Positions 38,849 through 47,766 of a stretch of DNA of 64,000 bases are shown here, one piece after another (within the stretch, counting starts at the first letter, position 1; each line of letters starts with the position of its first letter). Below the pieces are notes generated by a model. It was not told the origin of the DNA. It searched no databases and saw only the letters and a list, made by a program, of their open reading frames with translations. Position numbers and translations under genes: made by a program. Source of the DNA: Marinobacter sp. X15-166B (GTDB lineage: Bacteria > Pseudomonadota > Gammaproteobacteria > Pseudomonadales > Oleiphilaceae); contig NZ_MEIY01000001.1 in assembly GCF_001752365.1 (NCBI RefSeq), forward strand, positions 2,286,473 through 2,350,472, given 5' to 3'.

Positions 38849-39826
38849 ATGAATCACAAACCTGACACCGTTGTCACTGTACTGACCGCCTCCGCAGGCA
38901 CCGAACCGCCCGGTATGGAGGCGCTCAAGTCACGGGCGGAGGTGCGCTTTGCGAGTGATGAGCCGAGCCTGCGGGCTGCGTTGCCCGGCACCGATGTGCT
39001 GCTGGTCACCGATTTCCGCACCGATGCCCTGGCCGCCGCCTGGGAGGCCGCGGACAGCCTGCAATGGGTGCACGCCGCCAGTGCCGGCGTTGACCGGCTG
39101 ATGTTTCCGGCGTTGGTCAATGGTCCGGTGACCGTCTCTAACGCCCGCGGAATCTTTGATCACGCCATTGCCGAGTATGTGTTGTGCACCGTGCTGATGT
39201 TCGCCAAGGATTTCCCGCGCTCCATCCGCCTGCAGTTGGAGCAGCGCTGGCAGCACCGCACCACCGAGCGGGTTGACGGCAAACGGGTCCTGGTGGTCGG
39301 CGCCGGCTCCATCGGTCGTCAGATCGCCCGGCTGCTGGCGGCCGTGGGCATGGAGGTGCACGGTATTGCGCGCCGGGCCAGGGAACAGGACCCGGATTTT
39401 GTCGCCGTGCACGGCAACGACGAACTCCATGGCGAGCTCGGCCGTGCCGATTACGTGGTGATCGCCGCCCCGCTGACCCCCCAGACCCGGGGCCTGTTTG
39501 ACCGCGCAGCCTTCACGGTCATGCGCAGCAGCGCCCGACTGATCAATATCGGCCGTGGCCCGATTGTCGATACGGACGCTCTGGTGCAGGCCCTGCGTGC
39601 AGGGGAGATCGCCGGTGCGGGACTGGACGTGTTCGAACAGGAACCACTGCCCGCCGCGCATCCGCTGTGGGGTATGGACAACGTCATCATGACCGCCCAC
39701 ATGGCCGGGGATGTGGTCGGTTGGGAGCAGGCGTTGATCGACCAGTTTGTGGACAATCTCGATGGCTGGCTGGCGGGCAAGGCGATCGCCAACCAGGTGG
39801 ACAAGAAACTCGGCTACGCCGGTTGA
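38849..39826 (+). CDS. D-2-hydroxyacid dehydrogenase
   Basis: NAD(P)-dependent D-isomer 2-hydroxyacid dehydrogenase of 325 residues. The Rossmann signature is VVGAGSIGRQIARLLAAVGMEVHG; catalytic Arg is in NIGRGPIVD, Glu in DVFEQEPLP and His in TAHMAGD. The substrate is not assignable: it resembles the broad glyoxylate/hydroxypyruvate reductase-like group. It is divergent from the aminotransferase across 207 bp in which I see no clear promoter. Confidence 0.88.
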   Translation: MNHKPDTVVTVLTASAGTEPPGMEALKSRAEVRFASDEPSLRAALPGTDVLLVTDFRTDALAAAWEAADSLQWVHAASAGVDRLMFPALVNGPVTVSNARGIFDHAIAEYVLCTVLMFAKDFPRSIRLQLEQRWQHRTTERVDGKRVLVVGAGSIGRQIARLLAAVGMEVHGIARRAREQDPDFVAVHGNDELHGELGRADYVVIAAPLTPQTRGLFDRAAFTVMRSSARLINIGRGPIVDTDALVQALRAGEIAGAGLDVFEQEPLPAAHPLWGMDNVIMTAHMAGDVVGWEQALIDQFVDNLDGWLAGKAIANQVDKKLGYAG

Positions 39827-39833
39827 GCGGGCC

Positions 39834-39867
39834 GTTCCGGTGCGGGTTGTGACGCCCGCACCGGAAC
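39834..39867. terminator. 13-bp perfect hairpin between convergent genes
   Basis: GTTCCGGTGCGGG (39834-39846) pairs with CCCGCACCGGAAC (39855-39867) with an 8-nt loop, between the dehydrogenase and the class III aminotransferase. The stem could act in both directions but has no T tract on either side. Confidence 0.45.
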
Positions 39868-39888
39868 CCTGCCGGGTCGCCGTCCAGC

Positions 39889-41148
39889 TCAGGCGGTGGC
39901 CCGCAAAGCCTCTTCGAATATACCCAGGGCGGTGTCAATCTGCTCGGCGCTGACAATCAGCGGGGGTAACCAGCGCACGATTTCCTGATAGGGACCGCAG
40001 CGCAACATCAGCAGGCCGCGGTCTTCACAGGCTTTCAGGATGTTGCCGGCGCGCTCCCCGTCCGGGTTGCCGTCGCGCCGCATTTCCACACCAATCATCA
40101 GGCCCTGACCGCGGACGTCGTCCATCTCCGGGTAGTCTTGCTGCAGCGCCTCCAGTCCCGCGCGCAACCGCTCACCCATGGTCCGCGCATTGGCCACCAG
40201 CCCTTCTTCCTGAATCACCTCAATGGTGGCGATGGCGGCTGCGGCAGCGACGGCGTTACCCCCGTAGGTGCCGCCCTGGGAGCCGGGCCACCCCTTGGCC
40301 ATGGTGGCTTCCGAGGCCGCCAGCGCGGAGATCGGGAAGCCGCTGGCCAGGCCCTTGGCAATCATGATGGCATCCGGCTGCACCCCGAAGTGTTCGTGGG
40401 CCCAGAACTTGCCACTGCGGCCAAAGCCGGCCTGCACTTCGTCGAACACCAGCAGCATACCGTGCCGGTCGGCACGATCCCGCAGACCTTGCATAAAGCG
40501 AGCGTTGGCGGGCACGTAGCCGCCTTCACCCTGCACCGGTTCGATCAGCAAAGCGGCGGTTTCTCTGGGGGCGGAGTATGTGGCAAAAATCCGGTCCAGT
40601 TCCCGCAGACAGAAGTCGGTGGTCTGGGTTTCGTTCCAGCCGTAGTGATGGGCATGGGGAAAGGGGGCGACCACCACACCGCCCATCATCGGGCTGACGC
40701 CCGCGCGCAGGGCGACACTGGAAGTGGTGAGTGACAGGGATCCCATGGTCCGGCCATGGAAACCACCATGGAACACGATGATGTTGGGCCGTCCGGTGAC
40801 CTGCCTGACCAGGCGGATGGCCGCTTCTGCCACCTCGGTGCCGGCGTTGGAGAAAAAGAATGCATCCAGAGGTGCCGGGGTGAGTTCCCCCAGTTTGGCG
40901 GCGAGTTCAGGCAGCCGCGGGTTCATCACCGTGGTGGCCTGCGCGTGGATCATGGTGCCGACCTGTTGTTGCGCCGCGGCCACCACTTTGGGGTGGCAGT
41001 GGCCGGTACTGGTGACGCCAATGCCGGAGGTGAAGTCCAGATAACGCCGGCCATCCGATGCGTAAATGTAGGCCCCTTCACCCCGCTCGGCGGTGATACC
41101 GGTGGCCTGTTTCAGCAGCGGTGATAACTTGCCTTTCTGGCTGGTCAT
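39889..41148 (-). CDS. class III aminotransferase (4-aminobutyrate type)
   Basis: PLP-dependent omega-amino acid transaminase of 419 residues, close to GabT/ArgD-type enzymes. Motifs are the N-terminal YLDFTSGIGVTSTGHCHPKV, the PLP region SNAGTEVAEAAIRLVRQVTG, VFDEVQAGFGRSGKFWAHEHFGVQPDAI and the lysine in MIAKGLASGFPISA. GGAG precedes the ATG. It follows the tartrate-dehydrogenase-like gene on the same strand. Substrate (GABA, 5-aminovalerate or another amine) is uncertain. Confidence 0.85.
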   Translation of the reverse strand: MTSQKGKLSPLLKQATGITAERGEGAYIYASDGRRYLDFTSGIGVTSTGHCHPKVVAAAQQQVGTMIHAQATTVMNPRLPELAAKLGELTPAPLDAFFFSNAGTEVAEAAIRLVRQVTGRPNIIVFHGGFHGRTMGSLSLTTSSVALRAGVSPMMGGVVVAPFPHAHHYGWNETQTTDFCLRELDRIFATYSAPRETAALLIEPVQGEGGYVPANARFMQGLRDRADRHGMLLVFDEVQAGFGRSGKFWAHEHFGVQPDAIMIAKGLASGFPISALAASEATMAKGWPGSQGGTYGGNAVAAAAAIATIEVIQEEGLVANARTMGERLRAGLEALQQDYPEMDDVRGQGLMIGVEMRRDGNPDGERAGNILKACEDRGLLMLRCGPYQEIVRWLPPLIVSAEQIDTALGIFEEALRATA

Positions 41149-41182
41149 GGTGTAGCTCCCGTGTTGATCAAGATCGGCCGTA

Positions 41183-41200
41183 CCCGCACTCCGGTGCGGG
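41183..41200 (-). terminator. short hairpin between two co-directional genes
   Basis: CCCGCAC (41183-41189) pairs with GTGCGGG (41194-41200) around a 4-nt loop, after the dehydrogenase stop and before the aminotransferase start on the minus strand. It lacks a T tract and may only attenuate. Confidence 0.3.
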
Positions 41201-41214
41201 CGCGGCGTTGGTCG

Positions 41215-42375
41215 TTATGGGGTTTGCCGGAGGCGCTCACAGATGGCGTCGCCAATGGTGTCGGTCGGACGCGGTGTTGCCGGTGCGCCGGCAAGATCGG
41301 CGGCCACCGCATCCGCCAGACGCTCGCCCGCGTGGGCGCAGGCGGGGTCGGTGCGGCCCAGCCAGGTCAGCAGGCGGGCGGTGGTCAACAGCATCGCGGT
41401 TGGATCGGCACGTTGTTGACCGGCAATGTCCGGTGCACTGCCGTGGGTGGGTTCAAACATCGACGGCATGCCGGGGTCGTCCGGATTCAAATTGCATGAG
41501 GGGGCCACCCCCATGCCGCCGGACAGCACCGCCGCCAGGTCAGTGAGAATGTCTCCCTGCAGGTTACTGGCAACCACCACGTCAAAGATCCAGGGGCACT
41601 GCACGAATTTCATGCAGGCGGCATCGACCAGTTCGTGGTGAGTGGCAACATCCGGGTAGTCTTGCGCGACCTCCGCGAATACCTCGGTATACAGGTCGCC
41701 CCAGTAGCGCAACGCGTTGCGTTTGGTGACCAGGCACACCTGGCTGCTGCAGGAGGCACCGGACAGGGTGGTAAAACTGCGCCCCTCCCCCCGACGGCTG
41801 CGGGCGGTGGCGCGCAGGCGGGCCTGTTCGAAGCCGTAACGGATGATCCGTTCCGCCCCCCGGCGGGTAAACACCTCCATCTGGGTCGCCACTTCGTCGG
41901 CCGTGCCCTGGCGCAACCGGCCGCCCTGGCCGACGTACTCGCCCTCACTGTTCTCCCGGATCACCAGCATGTCGACCTCGCTGGCGCGGGGATCGGCAAG
42001 GTACCGGCGGGCACCGGGCAACAGGCGCGCAGGGCGTTCGCACACCCACTGATCGAAGCCTTTGCGGATTTGCAGTAAAGGGGCCAGTGAGACACTGTCC
42101 GGCAGCAGATAGCGTTCCAGGTCGGTGATCGGCCCCGGGTCGCCCAAGGCTCCGAGCAGGATGGCATCGAACTTTTTCAACCGGGCAAGGGCGTCGGCCG
42201 GCATGGACTCGCCGTGCTGCTCGTGCCAGGCGTGGGAGGGCCAGGGAAGCTCGTTCCAGCGGATGTCGAGTTGGTGTTGTCGGGTCAGCAAGTCGAGGCA
42301 GCGAAGGGCGACAGCAATGACTTCCGGGCCTATGCCGTCACCGGGAATCACTGCGATCCGGTTTGCCTGGGACAT
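41215..42375 (-). CDS. tartrate/D-malate dehydrogenase-like (isocitrate/isopropylmalate family)
   Basis: NAD-dependent decarboxylating dehydrogenase of 386 residues. IAVIPGDGIGPEV, IRENSEGEYVGQGG, DVVVASNLQGDILTDLAAV and FEPTHGSAPDIAG are all family motifs; the ENSEGEY and VVASNLQGDIL forms resemble TtuC/DmlA (tartrate or D-malate) rather than LeuB. About 18 residues (SRRGEGRSFTTLSGASCSS region) appear inserted before the catalytic-Lys strand (LVTKRNALRYW), which is unusual. The ATG at 42375 has AAGGAG upstream; a longer in-frame ATG at 42444 is less likely. Confidence 0.82.
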   Translation of the reverse strand: MSQANRIAVIPGDGIGPEVIAVALRCLDLLTRQHQLDIRWNELPWPSHAWHEQHGESMPADALARLKKFDAILLGALGDPGPITDLERYLLPDSVSLAPLLQIRKGFDQWVCERPARLLPGARRYLADPRASEVDMLVIRENSEGEYVGQGGRLRQGTADEVATQMEVFTRRGAERIIRYGFEQARLRATARSRRGEGRSFTTLSGASCSSQVCLVTKRNALRYWGDLYTEVFAEVAQDYPDVATHHELVDAACMKFVQCPWIFDVVVASNLQGDILTDLAAVLSGGMGVAPSCNLNPDDPGMPSMFEPTHGSAPDIAGQQRADPTAMLLTTARLLTWLGRTDPACAHAGERLADAVAADLAGAPATPRPTDTIGDAICERLRQTP

Positions 42376-42450
42376 GTACAGCTCCTTAGCAGTGGGTGGG
42401 GCTTGGTGTTCAGTGTAGTCGGCAACGCCGCTTGCGCCAGCCACAGGACA

Positions 42451-42479
42451 TTTACCCGGTCCGCCAACCTGTCTATAGT
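42451..42479 (+). promoter_or_regulatory. sigma-70-type promoter for the 118-residue membrane protein
   Basis: TTTACC (42451-42456) and TATAGT (42474-42479) with 17 bp between, 35 bp upstream of the GTG start at 42515. Confidence 0.5.
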
Positions 42480-42514
42480 GACGGTGTGGCCATTACTTCT
42501 GGAGTGAATACAAA

Positions 42515-42871
42515 GTGATATACCGAATCGTGACCCTGGTTGGCGGCATCGTATTTGTTGCGGTTCTGTTTGGTTTGCTGTGGCTGTTCTGCAAAAGCTT
42601 CCTGAGCCGCCACGGTGTGGTCGAGCACTTGTCCGATCGGGCCATGGTGCTCGCAACCTGGACCTTTGCCGGTGTCAGTGTGGGTTTGGTCTTTGCGGTC
42701 GCCGGGGCCTTTCTGCTCGGGCCCTGGGCTTTCTATCGTGCCCTCCAGGGGCACGATGTGGACATCTCGGATGGCGCGGCCATCTGGTGGGGACTGGCGA
42801 TTGTGGTCGCGGCGCTGGGCTTGACCGGGGCGGGCTTTGTCGGGTTCCTGTTTGCGGTCGGGGCTCTCTGA
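42515..42871 (+). CDS. small three-helix membrane protein, unknown function
   Basis: A 118-residue, mostly hydrophobic protein with three likely transmembrane segments (about residues 5-27, 48-70 and 90-115). I do not recognise the family. The GTG start has GGAG upstream at a slightly long distance, and a good promoter lies before it. It sits convergent to the LysR gene and divergent from the dehydrogenase gene, so it is a single-gene unit. It is most likely real but its role is unknown. Confidence 0.62.
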   Translation: MIYRIVTLVGGIVFVAVLFGLLWLFCKSFLSRHGVVEHLSDRAMVLATWTFAGVSVGLVFAVAGAFLLGPWAFYRALQGHDVDISDGAAIWWGLAIVVAALGLTGAGFVGFLFAVGAL

Positions 42872-42907
42872 GCTGCCCCCGGGCCGTACGCAGCACGCCC
42901 CTTGATC

Positions 42908-43807
42908 TTACGGCCGGGCAATGGCCTGCAATCGCTGCCGGAACCACGCCAGCGCCGGCTCACTTTCATACGCCTTGTGCCAATACAGATGCACGTCGAG
43001 TGACGGCAGTTCGGTTGGCGGCGTTAAAATCCGGATGTTACTGCGGCTCTGGATAATGCGCGCATAGGTTTCCGGCATGGTGAGCAGCAGATCGCTGGCC
43101 TCCACCACCCGGCAAGCGGCAAAGTAATGCTGGCACCGCAGCCGGATCCGGCGCTGCAACCCACGCCGCGACAATTCAAAATCTTCGATACCCGGGCCCT
43201 CGGAGCGCGACGATACCAGCACGTGATGCGCGCTGAGGTAGTTGTCCAGCGACAGCGATTCACCGGCGAGCGGGTGATCACCACGGGCAATCACCACCAG
43301 CCGGTCGCGGCGCAGCAATTCGTGCGCCGTTTGTGCCGAGACCGGTAGTAACACATCCACTGAAAAATCCAGTTTCCCGGAGGCCAGGTGGGTCTCCATT
43401 GCCCGCCGGGGGGTTCGCTGACAGGCGATTTCGAGACCCGTGTAGTCATTGATCTCAGCCATCAGGGCCGGCAGAAAAGTCGATTCCAGCACGTCCCGCA
43501 ACGCAATCCGGTAAGTTTTCCGTTGGGATGTCGGGTCAAAGCTGTGGAACTGATTGACCGCCCCTTTGATCTGGTTGAGCCCCGGGCGCATCGAGCGCAG
43601 AAAGCGCCGCGCCAGCGGGGTGGGCATCATCTGGTTGCCCTGACGAACAAACAGCGGGTCATCAAACTGAGCACGCAAGCGCGCCAGGGCCTGACTCACT
43701 GCCGGCTGGGTCAGATGCAGGGCGTCCGCGGCCCGGGTCAGGTTACCTTCCCGGTAAATGGTATCGAACACGTGAAGCAGGTTGAGGTCGAGCCGATTCA
43801 GCGCCAT
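42908..43807 (-). CDS. LysR-family transcriptional regulator
   Basis: LysR-type regulator of 299 residues. The N-terminal helix-turn-helix is LDLNLLHVFDTIYREGNLTRAADALHLTQPAVSQALARLR; the C-terminal effector domain begins about residue 90. GGGAGG precedes the ATG. It is divergent from the acyl-CoA dehydrogenase operon across 155 bp, the standard geometry for a LysR regulator of that operon. The gap contains a small palindrome ACTATAAGTAGT (43860-43871) that could be part of its site. Confidence 0.9.
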   Translation of the reverse strand: MALNRLDLNLLHVFDTIYREGNLTRAADALHLTQPAVSQALARLRAQFDDPLFVRQGNQMMPTPLARRFLRSMRPGLNQIKGAVNQFHSFDPTSQRKTYRIALRDVLESTFLPALMAEINDYTGLEIACQRTPRRAMETHLASGKLDFSVDVLLPVSAQTAHELLRRDRLVVIARGDHPLAGESLSLDNYLSAHHVLVSSRSEGPGIEDFELSRRGLQRRIRLRCQHYFAACRVVEASDLLLTMPETYARIIQSRSNIRILTPPTELPSLDVHLYWHKAYESEPALAWFRQRLQAIARP

Positions 43808-43962
43808 ACCCGTCAGACCTCCCGATTTGATTGGCGTGGTAGCGGATTGAATAACCTAAACTATAAGTAGTGCTAATGGTATCGGATAAGGATAATTCAT
43901 TCGTGTTATGGATGTCCGCATTCTAGACTGCTTCCTCAGAGTCATTTGCCGGGGGACCCATC

Positions 43963-45174
43963 ATGGACTTTACGATCACCGCGAAAGGTCGGAGCTACCT
44001 TGAGCGGGTTAAGGCCTTTATGGCGGAGGAAATTTTACCGGTCGAAGCGCAGTACTACCGCGATCTGGCGGCTCTGGACAACCGCTGGGTGGTGCTCCCG
44101 GTTATTGAGGAGCTGAAAGCCAAGGCGAAGGCGCAGGGGCTGTGGAACCTGTTTTTTCCCGATGAACAGTATGGCTGCGGCTTGCTCAACTCGGATTACG
44201 CCCTGCTTGCCGAGGAAATGGGGAAAAGTTTTCTCGCTCCGGAAATCTTCAACTGCAACGCGCCGGATACCGGCAACATGGAAGTGTTGATCCATTACGG
44301 TTCGCCGGCTCAGCAAACGGCGTGGTTACCACGCTTGCTGAGCGGAGAAATTCGGTCAGCGTTTTTTATGACGGAGCCGGACGTAGCCTCATCCGATGCC
44401 ACCAACATGGCAGCCACCGCCACCATTGAAGGGGATCAGGTGGTCTTGAATGGCCGCAAATGGTGGAGCACCGGTGTCGGACACCCCAATTGCAAGGTCG
44501 GCATATTCATGGGGCTGACGGCGCCGGACGCCCCCAAACACCGTCGCCACTCCATGGTACTGGTGCCGATGGACACAGCGGGGATCACCATTGAACGCAT
44601 GCTGCCGGTGTTCGGCACCTATGACGAGCCCTACGGTCATGGGGTGGTCCGGTTTGATAATGTACGCCTGCCCCACAGTGCGTTCATTGCGGGACCGGGC
44701 CGTGGTTTTGAGGTAGCCCAGGGGCGGCTCGGGCCCGGTCGGGTGCACCATTGTATGCGTGCCATTGGGGCGGCAGAACGCACCCTGGAGCTGATGATTC
44801 AGCGAGCACTCAGTCGTGAGGCGTTCGGGCGGCCGCTGGCCAAACTCGGGGGCAACGTCGATATTATCGCCAACGCCCGTATGGCGATTGAGCAGGCGCG
44901 CCTGTTGACTCTGAAGTGCGCCTGGTTGCTCGACACCCAAGGGATTGGTGGTGCCCTGAACGAAGTGGCCATGATCAAGGCGGTGGTGCCACAAATGCTG
45001 CAGACCGTTGTTGACCAGGCGATTCAGATACACGGCGGGGGCGGTGTCAGCGACGATGATTTCCCGCTGACCCGGTTGTTCGCCTATGCCCGCGTATTAC
45101 GGTTGGCTGACGGCCCCGACGAAGTGCATCGGGCCACGGTGGCACGGCTGGAATTGCGCAGGTATGAGGGGTGA
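43963..45174 (+). CDS. ACAD10/11-like acyl-CoA dehydrogenase
   Basis: FAD-dependent acyl-CoA dehydrogenase of 403 residues. The FAD motif is FFMTEPDVASSDATN. The stretch GRLGPGRVHHCMRAIGAAERTLELM (255-278) and the C-terminal VLRLADGPDEVH match human ACAD11 and the bacterial LvaC type rather than ordinary fatty-acid enzymes. In that group the enzyme works with a kinase that phosphorylates a 4-hydroxyacyl-CoA and helps eliminate the phosphate. First gene of a five-gene run; the next gene overlaps by four bases. The actual substrate is unknown. Confidence 0.9.
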   Translation: MDFTITAKGRSYLERVKAFMAEEILPVEAQYYRDLAALDNRWVVLPVIEELKAKAKAQGLWNLFFPDEQYGCGLLNSDYALLAEEMGKSFLAPEIFNCNAPDTGNMEVLIHYGSPAQQTAWLPRLLSGEIRSAFFMTEPDVASSDATNMAATATIEGDQVVLNGRKWWSTGVGHPNCKVGIFMGLTAPDAPKHRRHSMVLVPMDTAGITIERMLPVFGTYDEPYGHGVVRFDNVRLPHSAFIAGPGRGFEVAQGRLGPGRVHHCMRAIGAAERTLELMIQRALSREAFGRPLAKLGGNVDIIANARMAIEQARLLTLKCAWLLDTQGIGGALNEVAMIKAVVPQMLQTVVDQAIQIHGGGGVSDDDFPLTRLFAYARVLRLADGPDEVHRATVARLELRRYEG

Positions 45175-45998
45175 TCAACCGTCAGGCGCAACGAATTTTC
45201 ATCACCGGCGGGGCCAGCGGTTTGGGGCGGGCCCTGGCGCTGCAATACGCGCGGCAGGGCGCCAGGGTCTGTATTGGCGATGTCAGTCCGCAGCAGGGTG
45301 CGGTCACAGCAGCCGAACTGACTGCGGCCGGTGGTGTGGGCTTGTATGCTGACTGTGATGTCCGCCGGTTGGGCGATCTCGAAAAGGTACGGGACGACCT
45401 CCTTGAACAGTGGGGCGGCGTAGATATTGTGGTCAATAACGCCGGCGTAGCCGCCGCGGGCGCCATCGAAACCAGCTCCATGGCCGATTGGGAGTGGATT
45501 CTCGACATCAATCTGCTCGGCGTCGTGCGTGGGTGCAAGGCGTTTACCCCGTTGTTCAAACGTCAGGGTTCCGGAGCGTTCGTCAATGTGGCCTCCATGG
45601 CGGGACTCATGCTGGCGCCGATTATGAGCAGTTACAACGTCTCCAAAGCCGGAGTCATTGCGCTGTCGGAGACGCTGCACCAGGAACTCCGCGATGCCGG
45701 CATCAGTGTCAGCTGTGTGTGCCCGGCTTTTTTTCAGACGAATCTGGCCCGCTCCATGCGTTCCGATATCGCCGGAATGCAGCAGAAGGTCGGCACCTTG
45801 ATGAAACGCGCGCCCATCAGCGCCGACGACGTTGCCCGTGACATTGCCCGCGCGGTCAATGCAGGGGATTTCTGGGTGTTACCCCACGCCAAAGAGCGGC
45901 GGATGTGGTTGATCAAACGCCATGTCCCGCGTGCGTTTGACTGGTTGATGCATCAGCAAAGCAGACGCTGGATGAATAAAAGGGAGACCCGACGATGA
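45171..45998 (+). CDS. short-chain dehydrogenase/reductase (operon gene 2)
   Basis: SDR of 275 residues. Cofactor motif FITGGASGLGRALAL, NNAG in VVNNAGVAAAG, and catalytic Ser, Tyr and Lys in VASMAGLMLAPIMSSYNVSKAG are intact. The C-terminus (WLIKRHVPRAFDWLMHQQSRRW) is extended and basic, as in some lipid-acting SDRs. It starts at a GTG overlapping the acyl-CoA dehydrogenase stop and its ATGA overlaps the kinase gene. Substrate is likely an acyl or hydroxyacyl compound, from context only. Confidence 0.85.
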   Translation: MINRQAQRIFITGGASGLGRALALQYARQGARVCIGDVSPQQGAVTAAELTAAGGVGLYADCDVRRLGDLEKVRDDLLEQWGGVDIVVNNAGVAAAGAIETSSMADWEWILDINLLGVVRGCKAFTPLFKRQGSGAFVNVASMAGLMLAPIMSSYNVSKAGVIALSETLHQELRDAGISVSCVCPAFFQTNLARSMRSDIAGMQQKVGTLMKRAPISADDVARDIARAVNAGDFWVLPHAKERRMWLIKRHVPRAFDWLMHQQSRRWMNKRETRR

Positions 45999-47059
45999 GC
46001 CATATTGATCCGTCAGTTGCCGTGCGCGCCGGTGAAGAGCTGGATGTGCAGCGCGTTGACCGTTTTATGAAAGCGGCGATTCCCGGCCTGGTCGGGAGAC
46101 CCCACATACGCCAGTACCCCGGCGGGGCATCCAATCTGACCTATCATGTGGAATACCGGGGCCAGTCGTTCGTATTGCGGCGGCCGCCGTTGGGGAAAAT
46201 CGCCAAATCGGCCCACGACATGTTGCGGGAAGCGCGGGTTATGCAGGCATTGAGGCCCGCTTACCCTTATGTGCCGGACATCATCGCCGTCTGCGACGAC
46301 CCAGATGTCCTCGGGTGTGATTTTTACGTGATGGAGCGTCTGCCGGGCGTGATTTTGCGTCAGGACTTTCCGGACGGTCTGACACTCAATACCGCAGGGA
46401 CGCGCAAGCTCTGCCTGAGTGTCATAGATAAGCTGGTTGAGCTGCACCGGGTGGACCCTGTTGCCACCGGCCTGGACCGGCTCGGCAAGGGCAGCGGGTA
46501 CGTGCAGCGCCAAATCGGTGGCTGGAGCACTCGTTTCCGTCACGCCCGTACCGACGATGTCGGTGATTTTGAAACGGTGATGGCCTGGCTACAGGACAAG
46601 ATGCCCGACGATATCGCCCAGAGCGTGATCCACAATGATTTTCGCTTTGACAACGTGGTGCTGCATGCGGACAACCCCTTTGAAGTTGTCGGCGTCCTGG
46701 ATTGGGAGATGGCGACCATCGGTGATCCGCTGATGGATCTTGGCAGCAGCCTGGCCTACTGGGTTGAAGCGGGAGATGAACGTCCATTTCAGATGCTGCG
46801 CCGGCAACCCACCCATCGGGAGGGGATGCTGAGCCGGGCGGACGTGGTGGCCTACTACTTGCGGCAGTCCGGCTTGCGAATTGATTGTTTTGATTTTTAT
46901 GAGATTTATGGCCTGTTCCGGCTGGCGGTGATCATTCAGCAGATTTACTTCCGTTATTACCACGGCCAGACCCGGGATCAGCGATTCGCGGTGTTTGGTC
47001 AAGCCGCCAACTATCTGGAACAGCGCTGCCTCAGACTCATCAACGCCAGCGGGTTGTAA
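45995..47059 (+). CDS. aminoglycoside-phosphotransferase-fold kinase (ACAD10/11 or LvaA-like)
   Basis: Small-molecule kinase of 354 residues. The catalytic loop is HNDFRFDN with His213, Asp215 and Asn220, the metal motif is VLDWEMATIGDP with Asp236, and the nucleotide part starts at YPGGASNLTYHVEYRG. This is the same fold as the N-terminal kinase domain of human ACAD10/11 and as LvaA, which phosphorylates 4-hydroxyacyl-CoA. Here the kinase and dehydrogenase are separate proteins in one operon. It is not expected to confer antibiotic resistance. Overlaps its neighbours on both sides. Confidence 0.88.
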   Translation: MSHIDPSVAVRAGEELDVQRVDRFMKAAIPGLVGRPHIRQYPGGASNLTYHVEYRGQSFVLRRPPLGKIAKSAHDMLREARVMQALRPAYPYVPDIIAVCDDPDVLGCDFYVMERLPGVILRQDFPDGLTLNTAGTRKLCLSVIDKLVELHRVDPVATGLDRLGKGSGYVQRQIGGWSTRFRHARTDDVGDFETVMAWLQDKMPDDIAQSVIHNDFRFDNVVLHADNPFEVVGVLDWEMATIGDPLMDLGSSLAYWVEAGDERPFQMLRRQPTHREGMLSRADVVAYYLRQSGLRIDCFDFYEIYGLFRLAVIIQQIYFRYYHGQTRDQRFAVFGQAANYLEQRCLRLINASGL

Positions 47060-47748
47060 TGGCCACCCTGCATCTGCTGCGCCACGGGCAGGCCAGCTTC
47101 GGGAACGAGAATTACGACACACTTTCCGCCCGTGGCTGGGAGCAGGGGCGTGTGTTGGGGGCCTGGCTGGCGGGCAAGGTCGACCCCGCGCTGGTGGTTG
47201 GCGGGAGTATGCAGCGTCACCGCGAAACAATCGCCGCCCTGGCGGAGGGGTTCGGCGCTCCCTTGCCGGACATGCAGGTGATGGCCGGCTTCAATGAATT
47301 TGACCACCGGCAGATCATCTCCCGGTACCGCCCACAATGGGCCGACCCTCGGGTCATGGCTCGCGATCTGGCGGCGGTGCCGACACCGGCCCGGGCGTTT
47401 CAGCAGGTATTTGTGCAGTCGCTGCAGCGTTGGGTGAGTGGGACTCATGATGGGGAGTATGCCGAACCCTGGTGCCAGTTCAAACGCCGTGTATTGACGG
47501 CATTTGCGCAGTTGATGGACCGCGCCGAAGGTGCGGATGTGCTGGTGGCCACGTCGGGTGGCCCGATCACGGTGGTCGTGCAGCATCTGCTGGCACTTCC
47601 CGACAGCCGCGCGCTGGCGCTGAATGAGGTCATTGCCAACACCAGTGTGACCCGAGTGCTGTATTCCGGTGATCGCAGCAGTCTGGCGGTGTTCAATAAC
47701 TACAGTCATCTGGAGGCGGCAGACGCCAGCCTGGTGACTTTCCGCTAA
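47059..47748 (+). CDS. phosphoglycerate-mutase-fold protein lacking the second catalytic His
   Basis: Histidine phosphatase superfamily protein of 229 residues. The first catalytic motif is intact (LLRHGQAS, Arg8-His9-Gly10), but where the family has a second His (SHGG) this protein has VLVATSGGPIT, with Ser176. Such proteins may be altered phosphatases or non-catalytic. It overlaps the kinase gene by one base (TAATG), which ties it to the operon; a phosphatase next to a kinase acting on the same intermediate would be meaningful. Function unknown. Confidence 0.82.
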   Translation: MATLHLLRHGQASFGNENYDTLSARGWEQGRVLGAWLAGKVDPALVVGGSMQRHRETIAALAEGFGAPLPDMQVMAGFNEFDHRQIISRYRPQWADPRVMARDLAAVPTPARAFQQVFVQSLQRWVSGTHDGEYAEPWCQFKRRVLTAFAQLMDRAEGADVLVATSGGPITVVVQHLLALPDSRALALNEVIANTSVTRVLYSGDRSSLAVFNNYSHLEAADASLVTFR

Positions 47749-47766
47749 TCAAGGTGAGGTCCTGCA

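Noticed and set aside
43860..43871. Palindrome ACTATAAGTAGT as the LysR binding site
   Set aside because: Short, no second half-site pattern was convincing, and the promoter elements around it could not be placed.
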